Source of the DNA: HRBIN12 sp964447335
GTDB taxonomy: Bacteria; Actinomycetota; UBA4738; HRBIN12
Reading direction: 5' to 3'
Length of the DNA: 64,000 bases
Assembly (NCBI GenBank): GCA_964447335.1
Contig: CAYUSA010000006.1
Location: 13,452-77,451, forward strand
In this document: positions 43,335-51,581 of the stretch, piece after piece
How the letters are laid out: every line of letters starts with the position of its first letter
How positions within the stretch are numbered: position 1 is the first letter of the stretch
Made by a program: the position numbers and the translations under genes
Notes under the pieces: model-generated
Seen by the model: only the letters and a program-made list of their open reading frames with translations
Databases searched by the model: none
Told to the model about the DNA's origin: nothing

Positions 43335-44821
43335 CTCGAGCTCCTTCCCAGTACCAGGGGGTCGAGCGCGCCGTCGCCGTCGACGTCGGCGCACGCAGGA
43401 TCACCCGCGCCCGACAGCTCGGGCAGCGGGACGAAGCCGAACCCGCCCCATCGCCACGCGCCGGCGGCGACGAGATCGGGAGCGTCCAGGGTCGAGTAGG
43501 CGACGGCGAGCGCACCGTCGCACACGGCGAGGGCGGCGACGGGCTGCAGGAGCGTGCCCGCCACCCACCGCGGCCGCAGGTCGCGAGGCCGGTACAGGCC
43601 GACGTGCGCGGTCCGCCCGACGGCGTCGACGAGCCCATCTCTCTCGAGCAGCGCGTTCACCGCGGTCCGTCGGTACGGGCGCCGGAAGGCCACGACGACC
43701 TCGCGCCGGCCGTCACCGTCGACGTCGCCGAGCGCCGCGTCCACGACGTCGCCCTCGAACCCCTCGAGGCTCGAGGGCCGGCGCTCGGGCTCCGGCTCGA
43801 ACGGCCGCACGAGGGTCCACCAGTCGCCCTCGAGCGCGACCGCGTCGCCGTGGGGAGCGCGCCAGCCCCGGAACGTGACCGGCCCGTCCGGGTGCTCCGC
43901 CGTGCCGATCCGGAGCGAACGGACGCCGTCGGCGCCGGCGAGGACCTCGAGCACCGCGCCACGGCGGGTGCCGGGCAGGTGCTGGTCGAAAATGAGGTTG
44001 CCGAGGCTCGTCGCGACCACCGTCGGCCGGCCGTCGCCGTCGGGGTCGATCGTGCGGATCGGCTGGACGACGTGCGGGCCCTGCCCCCACACCACGTCGG
44101 CGCCCCACCCGGCGAGCCGGCGGGCGAGCTCGAGCACGAAGGGGTCGGCCGAGGGGAAGTACTCGGCGCCGCCGTGGATCCCGACCGCGACGAGGTCGGC
44201 GCTCGCGCGAGCGCTCGTCACGGCCTCGCGCACGAGGTCCTCGTCCCACCACGCGACGCCGGGCGTCGAGGCCGTCGCGCGCGGCCCGGCGCCCGTGGCG
44301 TCGAACGCGAGGAGCGCGACCCGCAGGCCGCCGACCTCGACGATCCGGGGCGTGAACGCCTCGGCAGCGTCGCTCCCACCGCCGACCGCCAGGAGCCCGG
44401 CGGCCCGCAAGGCCTCGACGCTGTCGGTCACGGCCGAGGGACCGGCGTCACCCGCGTGGTTGTTCGCGAGGCCCATCGCATCGAACCCCGCGTCCGCGAG
44501 CAGCGCGGCGGCGGCCGGATCCGCCTCGAGCGCGTTCGGCCCGGAGGCCGGGTCGTGCGGCCTCGAGGTGAGCGGAGACTCCAGGTTCGCGACCGCGAGA
44601 TCGGCCGAGCGCACGACATCCCGGACGCCGGCGAACAACGCCGATGGCTCCACCGCCGCGACCCCGCGGCCGAGCATCACGTCGCCGGCGAACAGGAGGC
44701 GAACCGCGGCACCGTCGCGAGCGGCCGGCGGCTCGCCGCGGACCGGAACGTCGCGCGGAGCCTCGGCCGGCGCGCCGGCACAGGCGGTGAGCAACACGAG
44801 CGCGAGCACGATCGTCCGCAT
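43331..44821 (-). CDS. CapA-family metallophosphatase-like lipoprotein with FG-GAP repeats
   Basis: 496 aa. Lipobox LTAC near residue 14. The CapA/PGA-cap domain has FAGDVMLGRGV, NLESPLTSR, GLANNHAGDAG and GIHGGAEY (metallophosphatase ligands), then C-terminal FG-GAP/VCBS-like repeats with DVDGDGRREVVV and DVDGDGALDPLV. CapA proteins act on poly-gamma-glutamate or cell-surface polymers; here the beta-propeller-type repeat suggests binding. Start ATG 44821 is fixed by TAGGGT 7 bases upstream (leaderless); a GTG at 44830 falls inside that -10. Co-transcribed with the DUF3160 lipoprotein. Confidence 0.85.
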   Translation of the reverse strand: MRTIVLALVLLTACAGAPAEAPRDVPVRGEPPAARDGAAVRLLFAGDVMLGRGVAAVEPSALFAGVRDVVRSADLAVANLESPLTSRPHDPASGPNALEADPAAAALLADAGFDAMGLANNHAGDAGPSAVTDSVEALRAAGLLAVGGGSDAAEAFTPRIVEVGGLRVALLAFDATGAGPRATASTPGVAWWDEDLVREAVTSARASADLVAVGIHGGAEYFPSADPFVLELARRLAGWGADVVWGQGPHVVQPIRTIDPDGDGRPTVVATSLGNLIFDQHLPGTRRGAVLEVLAGADGVRSLRIGTAEHPDGPVTFRGWRAPHGDAVALEGDWWTLVRPFEPEPERRPSSLEGFEGDVVDAALGDVDGDGRREVVVAFRRPYRRTAVNALLERDGLVDAVGRTAHVGLYRPRDLRPRWVAGTLLQPVAALAVCDGALAVAYSTLDAPDLVAAGAWRWGGFGFVPLPELSGAGDPACADVDGDGALDPLVLGRSSR

Positions 44822-44828
44822 CGGACCC

Positions 44829-44834
44829 ACCCTA
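44829..44834 (-). promoter_or_regulatory. -10 element (TAGGGT) of the CapA-like gene
   Basis: TAGGGT on the minus strand ends 7 bases before ATG 44821; leaderless arrangement. Confidence 0.5.
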
Positions 44835-44912
44835 GGACCGGTCCGACCCCCGGGGAAGGTCCGTGCGACCCGAGAACCGAGGAACCTGCGGCGCAGGAGC
44901 CGCGGGCGAGGG

Positions 44913-45362
44913 CTACCGGCGCTCGCGGAAGAAGTCGCGGAGCACGCCCCCGCAGTCCTCGGCGAGCACGCCCGAGGTCACCTCGAGCGCGTGGTTCAGC
45001 CTCGGGTCCCGCACCAGGTCGCCGAGCGAGCCGGCGAACCCGGCCTTCGGATCGGCCGCGCCGAAGACCAACCGGTCGATCCGGGAGAGCACGAGCGCGC
45101 CTGCGCACATCGCACACGGCTCGAGCGTGACGTAGAGCGTGCAGCCCTCGAGGTGCCAGCTCCGCAGCGCGGCCGAGGCCTGGCGGAGCGCGAGGATCTC
45201 GGCATGCGCGGTCGGGTCCTGCTCGCGCTCGCGGGCGTTGCCCGCCCGCCCGAGCACCTCGTCGCCCCGGGCGAGGACCGCGCCGACCGGCACGTCGCCG
45301 CCTGGGGCTGCCGCACGCGCCTCCTCCAGCGCGAGGGCCATCATCCGCTCGTCCGCGTTCAC
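44913..45362 (-). CDS. nucleoside deaminase, TadA-like
   Basis: 149 aa. Zinc-dependent cytidine/adenosine deaminase fold: HAEILAL (zinc His and proton-shuttle Glu) and PCAMCAGAL (two zinc Cys). Length and motifs fit tRNA adenosine deaminase TadA, which makes inosine at the tRNA-Arg(ACG) wobble base; a guanine or cytosine deaminase is possible. Start GTG 45362 sits 6 bases after TACGCT, so the mRNA is probably leaderless. Confidence 0.88.
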   Translation of the reverse strand: MNADERMMALALEEARAAAPGGDVPVGAVLARGDEVLGRAGNAREREQDPTAHAEILALRQASAALRSWHLEGCTLYVTLEPCAMCAGALVLSRIDRLVFGAADPKAGFAGSLGDLVRDPRLNHALEVTSGVLAEDCGGVLRDFFRERR

Positions 45363-45368
45363 GGCGGC

Positions 45369-45374
45369 AGCGTA
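45369..45374 (-). promoter_or_regulatory. -10 element (TACGCT) of the tadA-like gene
   Basis: TACGCT on the minus strand ends 6 bases before GTG 45362. Confidence 0.5.
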
Positions 45375-45437
45375 CGCGACCGGCCGGTGCCGTTCCGTGG
45401 TGAGATGACCGCGCAGGTCGCGGACCGAGGAGGACCG

Positions 45438-45806
45438 ATGTCGGAGGAACCCGTGTACGTCCAGGACGTGCGAGCGCTCGAGCTGCCGGCGGTCGGACCC
45501 AAGCCGGGCGCGACCGCGGGCGAGCCCCACGAGTCCCTCCTTCCGCTCTCGGACGACGGCCGGGTGCAGACCGGGATCTGGGAGTGCACGCCGGGGGCGT
45601 TCCCGGCGGCTCGCGATGGCTACTCGGAGCTCATGCTGTTCCTGTCGGGCGACGCGACGATCACCGACGACGACGGCACTGCGCACGAGATCGGCCCGGG
45701 CACCGCGCTGCTCCTCCCGGACGGCTGGCGCGGCGCGTGGGAGATCCGAGGGACCGTCCGCAGGGTCTACGTGATCACGCACCCGGCGGGCGCGAGCGAG
45801 ACCTAG
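45438..45806 (+). CDS. cupin-domain protein (DUF861 type)
   Basis: 122 aa, a single small beta-barrel. WECTPGAFPAARDGYSELMLFLSGDATITDDDG and the PDGWRGAWEIRGTVRRVYVI ending match cupin_3/ureidoglycolate-type proteins. No full two-His metal site is obvious. Start ATG 45438 has AGGAGG 5 bases upstream. Its stop overlaps the convergent metallopeptidase stop by 4 bases. Substrate unknown. Confidence 0.8.
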   Translation: MSEEPVYVQDVRALELPAVGPKPGATAGEPHESLLPLSDDGRVQTGIWECTPGAFPAARDGYSELMLFLSGDATITDDDGTAHEIGPGTALLLPDGWRGAWEIRGTVRRVYVITHPAGASET

Positions 45807-46153
45807 TACGCGTCGAGCTCGCGCAGACGGTCGTCCGAGATGCCGAAGTGGTGCGCAACCTCGTGCTCGACGGTGTGGACGACGACCTCGCGCAGCTTCG
45901 CCTCGTCCTCACCGGCCACCCGCTCGATCGTCCACTGGTACAGCGTGATCGTGTCGGGCAGCACGCCCGCGTAGGACCACTCCCGGCGCTCGGTGAGCGG
46001 GATGCCGTGGTACCGGCCGAGCAGGCCAGGCTCGCCTCTCGGAGGTCGAGCCTCGACGATCACCTCGACGTTCTCGATGCGCTCGAGCACCCACGCGGGC
46101 AGCGTGTCGAGCGCCTCGGCGACGAGCTCCTCGAACCGGCTGCGATCGGTCAC
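45803..46153 (-). CDS. zincin-like metallopeptidase family protein
   Basis: 116 aa. HEVAHHFGISDDRLRELD is a zinc-peptidase HExxH with the conserved downstream region of small actinobacterial 'metallopeptidase family' (zincin-like, DUF1025) proteins. No signal peptide. Start GTG 46153, 6 bases after TAGGCT, so probably leaderless. Physiological target unknown. Confidence 0.85.
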   Translation of the reverse strand: MTDRSRFEELVAEALDTLPAWVLERIENVEVIVEARPPRGEPGLLGRYHGIPLTERREWSYAGVLPDTITLYQWTIERVAGEDEAKLREVVVHTVEHEVAHHFGISDDRLRELDAY

Positions 46154-46159
46154 GCAGCC

Positions 46160-46165
46160 AGCCTA
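46160..46165 (-). promoter_or_regulatory. -10 element (TAGGCT) of the zincin gene
   Basis: TAGGCT on the minus strand ends 6 bases before GTG 46153; leaderless arrangement. Confidence 0.5.
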
Positions 46166-46170
46166 CGCCC

Positions 46171-47202
46171 TCAGCTCTTCTTGACCGCGAGCGCCGAGAT
46201 CGCCTCCATCACGACGCGGTGCGCGAGCATCGCCGTGACCTCGCTCTGGTCGTACGGCGGCGAGACCTCCACGACGTCCATCCCGACGAGGTCGACCTGC
46301 CCGACGATCTGGCGCACGGCGCGCAGCATCTCGCGCGGCAGGATGCCGCCGGGCTCGGGCGTGCCGGTGCCGGGCGCGGTGCCGGGGTCCACGACGTCGA
46401 TGTCGACGCTCAGGTAGATGCAGTCCGGGCCGTCGAGCGCCTCGGCGATCGAGTCGGCGACGACGGCGTCGGCGCCGCGCTCCTCGATCTCGACCATCGT
46501 GTGCCAGCGCAGGCCCTGCTCGCGCATCCAGTCGAAGGTCTCCTTCTCTGGCCAGTACCCACGGAGGCCGATCTGGACGAAGTTCTTCCCCTGCACCCAG
46601 CCCTCCTCGATCAGCCGGCGCATCGGCGTGCCGTGCGACACGAGCGAGCCGTAGACCTCGGCGCCGGTGTCAGCGTGCGCGTCGAAGTGCACGATGCCGA
46701 CCGTGCGCGGGTGCACGTGACGAGCGACCGCGGCGGCGGACGGGAACGTGATCGAGTGATCGCCGCCGAGCACGATCGGGATCGCCCCCGTCGACGCGAC
46801 GCGCCACACCTTCTCGTGGATCACGCGCAGGCCGCGCGCCAGGCGGCTCGGCACGACCGGCGCGTCGCCCGCGTCGACGACCTTCAGGACGGCGAAAGGC
46901 TCCACGTCCAGCTGGATCGACCACGCGATGTCCGTGCCCCAGTGATACGGCGCCTGCCGGATCGCGCGCGGACCGAACCGAGCGCCGGGTCTCGCCGACG
47001 TCCCGTCGTCGAGCGGAGCGCCGACGATCGCGACCTCGGCGCCGGCGGCGCGGATCGCCTCCTCGTCCGGACACCACGGCAGCTTGTGGAACGCGGCCTG
47101 CGCGTCGACGAAGTACGGCAGATCGTACGCGGGGATCTCTGTGTACTCGTCGTCCCTGCGAAGCTCGCTCTGTTCCAGGCGGAAGTCGGGCACATCGCTC
47201 AC
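46171..47202 (-). CDS. ureohydrolase (agmatinase/arginase family), copy 1
   Basis: 343 aa. Binuclear manganese (or nickel) hydrolase: GGDHSITFPS, HFDAHADTG, SHGTPMRR and SVDIDVVDPGTAPGTGTPEPGG. Cleaves a guanidino compound to urea plus an amine; the SHGTPMRR pocket fits agmatinase or guanidino-acid hydrolases rather than arginase, but the substrate is open. Start GTG 47202 with GAGGAG 9 bases upstream. Same strand and 74 bases after the PotD-like gene, so likely co-transcribed with it. Confidence 0.9.
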   Translation of the reverse strand: MSDVPDFRLEQSELRRDDEYTEIPAYDLPYFVDAQAAFHKLPWCPDEEAIRAAGAEVAIVGAPLDDGTSARPGARFGPRAIRQAPYHWGTDIAWSIQLDVEPFAVLKVVDAGDAPVVPSRLARGLRVIHEKVWRVASTGAIPIVLGGDHSITFPSAAAVARHVHPRTVGIVHFDAHADTGAEVYGSLVSHGTPMRRLIEEGWVQGKNFVQIGLRGYWPEKETFDWMREQGLRWHTMVEIEERGADAVVADSIAEALDGPDCIYLSVDIDVVDPGTAPGTGTPEPGGILPREMLRAVRQIVGQVDLVGMDVVEVSPPYDQSEVTAMLAHRVVMEAISALAVKKS

Positions 47203-47276
47203 GGGATCACGCTCCTCGCGTCGGGCAGATGCACGGTACCCGGACACCGTCATCCGCTCGAGCGCGCAGCTCGCCG

Positions 47277-48518
47277 CTACGTCTGGGAGATGGGGGCGAA
47301 GATGTCGTTCCACTCCTCGAGCTCTTCGTCGGTCGTGAGGACCCGCATGGGCCAGGTCCGCCCGAGGACCTCGTCGGACGGGAACAGGAACGGCTCGTCG
47401 GCGGTCGCTTCGAGCTTGGTGGCATACCCCTTGTAGCCGTCGTCGCGCGCCTGCTCCGCATGACGGCGGATGAGCTCCTGCACGCCCTCGACCGGCGAGA
47501 TGTAGAGGACCCACTCGGTGATGTCCACCGCCACCTTGGGTTGGTAGTAGAAGTCCATCAGCATGAGCGCGTCGACCGGATGCTGGGCGCCCGCGGGGAT
47601 CGCCAGGTCGTCCGACCAGCGCAGCGCGCCCCCCTCGGGGATCAGGAACTCGAGCTGCGGGTAGCCCTGCCAGATGCGGTAGAGCGCGATGTCGCCGGGC
47701 CACGCCATCGTCGCCACCACGTTCCCGTTGCAGAGCTCGTCCATCCAGGAGATGTCGTAGTAGCCGCGAACGGTCCCCGCTTCACGCTGCATCACCAACC
47801 AGGCGGCGGCCTCCTTCCACTCCTCCGGTCCCGAGGACGGAGGGTCGATCCCGAGGTTCACCATCACCAGGTCGGCCATCTCTTGTTCGATCATGCCGAC
47901 GCTGCTTCGCCCCACCTTCGCCGGGTTCGCGAGGTCGTCGAGCTTCGTGACGGCGTCGCTCACCTCATCCCGGTTTGCGGCGATACCCGTGAACCCGCCC
48001 TGCCACGGCATCGTGAAGCGGTTGCCCGGGTCCCACGGTCGATCGACCGCCCAGCGCGCCGCGTTCGCGTCGAAGTTCGGGCGCCTCGACGGGTCGAGCT
48101 CCACGAGCCACCCGTTCTCCATCATCACGGCTTCCTCGCGGCCGGCGATCACGATGAGATCGAAGCCCGGGTCCTGGCCGGCGGAGAGCTGCGGCCGGAG
48201 CTTCCCGAAGAACGACGGGTAGTCGGTGATGGGCTCGTGATACGCGACCTCGATCCCCGTCTCCTTCGAGAACGCTCGGAGGGATGGGTGATACGGGTTG
48301 CCCTCACGGTCCTTGGCCTGATCGATGTAGAGAGGCCAGTTCGCGAAGCTCACCTCGCCGGCCGGCTCACCCTCGAACGAGATTGAGCTCGCCCTCCGAT
48401 CGGTGCCGCTCGCGCCGCAGGCCGCGAGCGCCCCTGCGCCGATGGCCGCCCCTGCATATCGGAGGAACCGGCGGCGCGAGATGTCGCTCGCGGGTGCAGA
48501 CCCTGACCCTGCAGCCAT
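47277..48518 (-). CDS. polyamine ABC transporter substrate-binding lipoprotein (PotD/PotF-like)
   Basis: 413 aa. Twin-arginine signal SRRRFLRYAG followed by a LAAC lipobox: exported folded and lipid-anchored. The body matches spermidine/putrescine-binding proteins (SFANWPLYID, Y.TAYEPITD-like YHEPITDY, MPWQGGFTGIAANRD, and MAWPGDIALYRIWQG). Binds a polyamine or guanidino compound outside the cell. No permease or ATPase gene is in the window, so it must work with a transporter encoded elsewhere. Divergent from the second ureohydrolase across an operator-rich gap. Confidence 0.9.
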   Translation of the reverse strand: MAAGSGSAPASDISRRRFLRYAGAAIGAGALAACGASGTDRRASSISFEGEPAGEVSFANWPLYIDQAKDREGNPYHPSLRAFSKETGIEVAYHEPITDYPSFFGKLRPQLSAGQDPGFDLIVIAGREEAVMMENGWLVELDPSRRPNFDANAARWAVDRPWDPGNRFTMPWQGGFTGIAANRDEVSDAVTKLDDLANPAKVGRSSVGMIEQEMADLVMVNLGIDPPSSGPEEWKEAAAWLVMQREAGTVRGYYDISWMDELCNGNVVATMAWPGDIALYRIWQGYPQLEFLIPEGGALRWSDDLAIPAGAQHPVDALMLMDFYYQPKVAVDITEWVLYISPVEGVQELIRRHAEQARDDGYKGYATKLEATADEPFLFPSDEVLGRTWPMRVLTTDEELEEWNDIFAPISQT

Positions 48519-48538
48519 GACGGCCCTCCCTCCCCTTG

Positions 48539-48557
48539 TCTAGAACGGCGTTCTAGA
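48539..48557. promoter_or_regulatory. perfect 19-bp palindrome in the divergent promoter, probable TetR operator
   Basis: TCTAGAACGGCGTTCTAGA: 9-bp perfect arms around a single G, between the PotD-like gene and ureohydrolase 2. The TetR gene follows ureohydrolase 2, so autoregulation and control of both directions is likely. Confidence 0.75.
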
Positions 48558-48558
48558 A

Positions 48559-48574
48559 TACGGTTCGAACCGTA
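48559..48574. promoter_or_regulatory. second perfect palindrome, 16 bp, next to the first
   Basis: TACGGTTCGAACCGTA, a perfect 16-bp palindrome one base after the first. Different sequence, so it may bind another regulator (for example the PucR-type protein encoded downstream) or a second dimer. Confidence 0.65.
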
Positions 48575-48618
48575 CGCTCCGAGTCTCGGAGCCGTCAAGA
48601 CCTGGAGGGAGATGCCCC

Positions 48619-49593
48619 ATGTTGGACGACGGCGGGAACGACCTGCTCTGGCCGGCGCCACGGACGTTCTTCGGAACGCCCCGGAGCGACGACCTCTCCG
48701 AGCTGGATACGCAGGTTGCCTTCGTGGGAGTGCCCTACGACGCCGGAACGCTCCAGCCGTGGATCCGCACGGGGCAGAGCGCAGGTCCCGCCTCTCTCCG
48801 CCACAACTCGTGGAACACGTTCGACTACGTGTGGCCGCCGGGGGCACCGCCGGGCGACGGCGCCGCCGGATGGTTCGACATCGAGGACGGGAACACGTAC
48901 CTGAACGGCGTCACGATGGCCGACGTCGGAGACGTGGCCATCACCGGCGCGGACACGCACGGCAACCTCTCGCGGATCAGCGACGTGGTTCGCCGGGTCG
49001 CCGAACGCGGCGCGCTCGTCGTCGCGGTGGGAGGCGACCACTCGATCAGCTTCCCGGTCGGACGCGGGATGGAGCCGGTCGGATCGTTCGACGTCGTGCA
49101 CTTCGACGCACACCCCGACTTCGCCGACGAGTACTGGGGGTCGAGGTTCACGCACGGCTCCCAGCTCCGCCGACTCTCCGAGCTCCCCTTCGTCCGAACG
49201 ATCAGTGCGATCGGCCTGCGGAACTGCCCGAAGGAGGAGTTCGACGACATGCGCCGCGAGGGCGTGCGCATCGCCACGTCCCGACAGGTGCTGGAGGAGG
49301 GCGCCGCCGAGATCGTCCAACGCGTCGTTCCGGAGTCGGACCGCATCTACGTGTCGATCGACATCGACGTCCTGGATCTGCCCCTCGTGCCGGGTACGAC
49401 GCTGCCGGAACCCGGCGGCCTGTCCTACGGCGCCCTCCGGGAAGGGCTCGCGGCCGTCGCGGCGAAGGGACGCATCGTCGGCTTCGACATCGTGGAGCTC
49501 AACCCTCCCTACGACGCGAACGGCGCCACCTCGCGCATCACAGCCTGGCTCGTCACGCACTTCCTGTCGGCGATCTTCGGTCCCTCGGCATGA
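48619..49593 (+). CDS. ureohydrolase (agmatinase/arginase family), copy 2
   Basis: 324 aa. Metal ligands GGDHSISFP, HFDAHPDF and SIDIDVLDLPLVPGTTLPEPGG. Only distantly related to copy 1: the HADTG of copy 1 is HPDFA here, and the substrate loop reads THGSQLRR. The motif set points to an arginase-superfamily enzyme with a different guanidino substrate. ATG 48619 with GGAGGGA upstream. Co-translated with the TetR gene by ATGA. Confidence 0.88.
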   Translation: MLDDGGNDLLWPAPRTFFGTPRSDDLSELDTQVAFVGVPYDAGTLQPWIRTGQSAGPASLRHNSWNTFDYVWPPGAPPGDGAAGWFDIEDGNTYLNGVTMADVGDVAITGADTHGNLSRISDVVRRVAERGALVVAVGGDHSISFPVGRGMEPVGSFDVVHFDAHPDFADEYWGSRFTHGSQLRRLSELPFVRTISAIGLRNCPKEEFDDMRREGVRIATSRQVLEEGAAEIVQRVVPESDRIYVSIDIDVLDLPLVPGTTLPEPGGLSYGALREGLAAVAAKGRIVGFDIVELNPPYDANGATSRITAWLVTHFLSAIFGPSA

Positions 49594-50225
49594 GTCGGTC
49601 CGCTGCCGACGAACCGCAGCCCGGCCCCAAGCTCGATCGACGGGACGCCGTGCTCCGGGCGGCCATGGGCCTCATCGTCGAGCGCGGCGTCGAGCGCGTG
49701 CGCGTGGTCGACATCGGACGTGAGGTGGGGATGAGCCCGGGTCACGTCCTGTACTACTTCGGGACGAAGGAGCGGATCCTGCTCGAGACCCTGCGGTGGA
49801 GCGAGAACGAGATCAGCGAGGCCAGGGGCCCGGCGCTGCGACGCGGCAGGACGGGCTGGCCCAGGCTCCGACGCTACGTGGATCTCTACGTCGCCGAGGG
49901 GCCCTCGGACCCCCGCTGGGCGCTCTGGCTCGAGACCTGGCGGCGGACGCGTAGCGGCGATCTAGCGCGCAGCCTGACCGAGCTCGAGGCGGCCTGGCTC
50001 GCCGACCTCTCCACGGTCCTCACCGCCGGTACGGAGTCCGGCGCCTTCCGACCGGTCGACCACGGCGACTTCGCCCTCCGCTTCATGGCCCTCCTCGACG
50101 GGCTCTCGATCCTCGTCCTCGAGGGCGTGCGAGACCGCCGGGAGGTCATCGACATCGCGCTGCGCGGGGCTCGGGTCGAGCTCGCGCCGGGGCATCGCTC
50201 AACAGCCCCCGCTCCTCTTCGGTGA
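49590..50225 (+). CDS. TetR-family regulator of the polyamine/guanidino locus
   Basis: 211 aa. HTH from about residue 20: LRAAMGLIVERGVERVRVVDIGREVGMSPGHVLYYFGTKE, then an acidic-helical ligand domain with WALWLETWRR. The C-terminus (SILVLEGVRD) resembles BetI-like regulators. Overlaps ureohydrolase 2 by ATGA. Probable operator: the 19-bp palindrome at 48539. Confidence 0.9.
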   Translation: MSRSAADEPQPGPKLDRRDAVLRAAMGLIVERGVERVRVVDIGREVGMSPGHVLYYFGTKERILLETLRWSENEISEARGPALRRGRTGWPRLRRYVDLYVAEGPSDPRWALWLETWRRTRSGDLARSLTELEAAWLADLSTVLTAGTESGAFRPVDHGDFALRFMALLDGLSILVLEGVRDRREVIDIALRGARVELAPGHRSTAPAPLR

Positions 50226-50256
50226 CGGTCCCGCTTCACTCGGGCACACTCTGGAC

Positions 50257-51483
50257 ATGACCGAGTCCTGGGGGAACGAGCCGCATACGCGTTGGAGCGC
50301 CGATGGCGGAGCCGCGGCTCGACGCCTGCTAGAGCCCTCGGAGGGCGCGGTCGAGGAGATCGCGCGCACAGCGGGGCGGGACGCCTCCCTCGACCCGGGA
50401 TCACTCGTCGACCACCTCCGCTCGATCCTGCGAGCCGCGGTCGAGGGCGGACGCCTCCGCGACGCCGACCTGGAGGCCTGCCGACGGGCCGGCCAGGAGG
50501 CCGCGCGCGAGGGCGTGCAGCTCTCGACGCTGCTGGATCTGTACCTGAGCGCGACCTGGCGCCTGTGGGCACATGTGAACGAGCGCAGCGAGGGCTCGGA
50601 CGCGGTCGTCGTGGGGACGGCGGCCGCGGCCATGCTCCGGGCCACCGACGACGCCGCGGCTGCCCTCGCGGATGGCTACGGGGCCGCGCAGCGGCGTGCG
50701 ATCCGCCAGGAGGAAGCCCTCCGCCGGGAGTTCGTCGACGACCTGCTCCGCGGCGGCGGGGATGCCGCCCTCCTGGCCGAGGGGGCGAGCCGACTCGGCT
50801 TCAACCTCGCGGCCCAGCACGTCGTTGCGGTCGCTCGAACGCATCGGCCCCTCGTCGACGCCGGCCCTGTGCACGCCCGGATCGAGTCGCACATCCTCGA
50901 AGCCCCGGGCGGCAGGGAGGCGCTCGTCGCGACCAAGGGAGGCCTGCTCGTCTGCGTGTTCCCCGGTGAGGCCGGCGACCGCGCGTCGGGTCTCGTCGAG
51001 ACGCTCCAGGAGTTGGGGGAGGGGTCGTGGCACGTCGCGGTCGGGCGGCCCCATGCCGGACCCGGTGGCGTGGCTCGTTCCTTCGAAGAGGCACAGGAGG
51101 CGCTGGACCTCGCGACGAGGCTCGGCCTACAGGCGTCGCTCATCGCGTTCGAAGCGCTTCTCCCCTACCGGCTCCTCGTCGGGGACCGAGATCGGCTGGC
51201 CGAGCTGGCCGACGTGGTCCTCGGGCCGCTCCGGCAGGCCAGAGGCGGCGGTGCGAATCTCGTCGCGACCCTCGAGGCCTTCTTCGAGGAGCGGGGCAAC
51301 GTCGCCGCCGCCGCCAGGCGACTCCGGCTCAGCACGCGAGCGATCACGTACCGACTCGGCAGGATCGCCAAAATCACCGGCTACTCACCCCGCGAGCCTG
51401 AGGGCGCATTCGTGCTCCAGCTCGCCGTGAAGGGCATGCGCCTCCTGAACGACCCGGCGGTGCCGCGGGAGTCACCTCCCTAG
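50257..51483 (+). CDS. PucR/CdaR-family transcriptional regulator
   Basis: 408 aa. N-terminal helical sensing region, a central GGDEF-like fold, and the C-terminal PucR helix-turn-helix: LEAFFEERGNVAAAARRLRLSTRAITYRLGRIAKITG. PucR proteins activate purine, amino-acid or polyamine catabolism genes. Thirty-one bases after the TetR gene. The repeats at 51497-51565 just downstream may be its binding sites for the next operon. Confidence 0.88.
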   Translation: MTESWGNEPHTRWSADGGAAARRLLEPSEGAVEEIARTAGRDASLDPGSLVDHLRSILRAAVEGGRLRDADLEACRRAGQEAAREGVQLSTLLDLYLSATWRLWAHVNERSEGSDAVVVGTAAAAMLRATDDAAAALADGYGAAQRRAIRQEEALRREFVDDLLRGGGDAALLAEGASRLGFNLAAQHVVAVARTHRPLVDAGPVHARIESHILEAPGGREALVATKGGLLVCVFPGEAGDRASGLVETLQELGEGSWHVAVGRPHAGPGGVARSFEEAQEALDLATRLGLQASLIAFEALLPYRLLVGDRDRLAELADVVLGPLRQARGGGANLVATLEAFFEERGNVAAAARRLRLSTRAITYRLGRIAKITGYSPREPEGAFVLQLAVKGMRLLNDPAVPRESPP

Positions 51484-51496
51484 GGTTCGGTATTTG

Positions 51497-51565
51497 CCGG
51501 GCTGCGGCAAGCTCAGGAGGCACAAGTTGTCCCGGTAACGCCGTTGCCTTCCGGGTTGCGGCAAG
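51497..51565. repeat. two 15-bp direct repeats with inverted-repeat arms before the carbonic anhydrase gene
   Basis: CCGGG(C/T)TGCGGCAAG occurs at 51497-51511 and 51551-51565, 54 bases apart. The first copy also forms TTGCCG...CGGCAA with its upstream bases, and the second TTGCC...GGCAA. The pair lies between the PucR gene and the beta-carbonic-anhydrase-like gene, so it is a plausible operator pair. Confidence 0.6.
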
Positions 51566-51581
51566 GTGTACTGGAGTTGAG

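Noticed and set aside
46171..49593. Calling either ureohydrolase guanidine hydrolase (GdmH)
   Set aside because: Only superfamily metal motifs are visible; I cannot identify residues that separate guanidine from other guanidino substrates.
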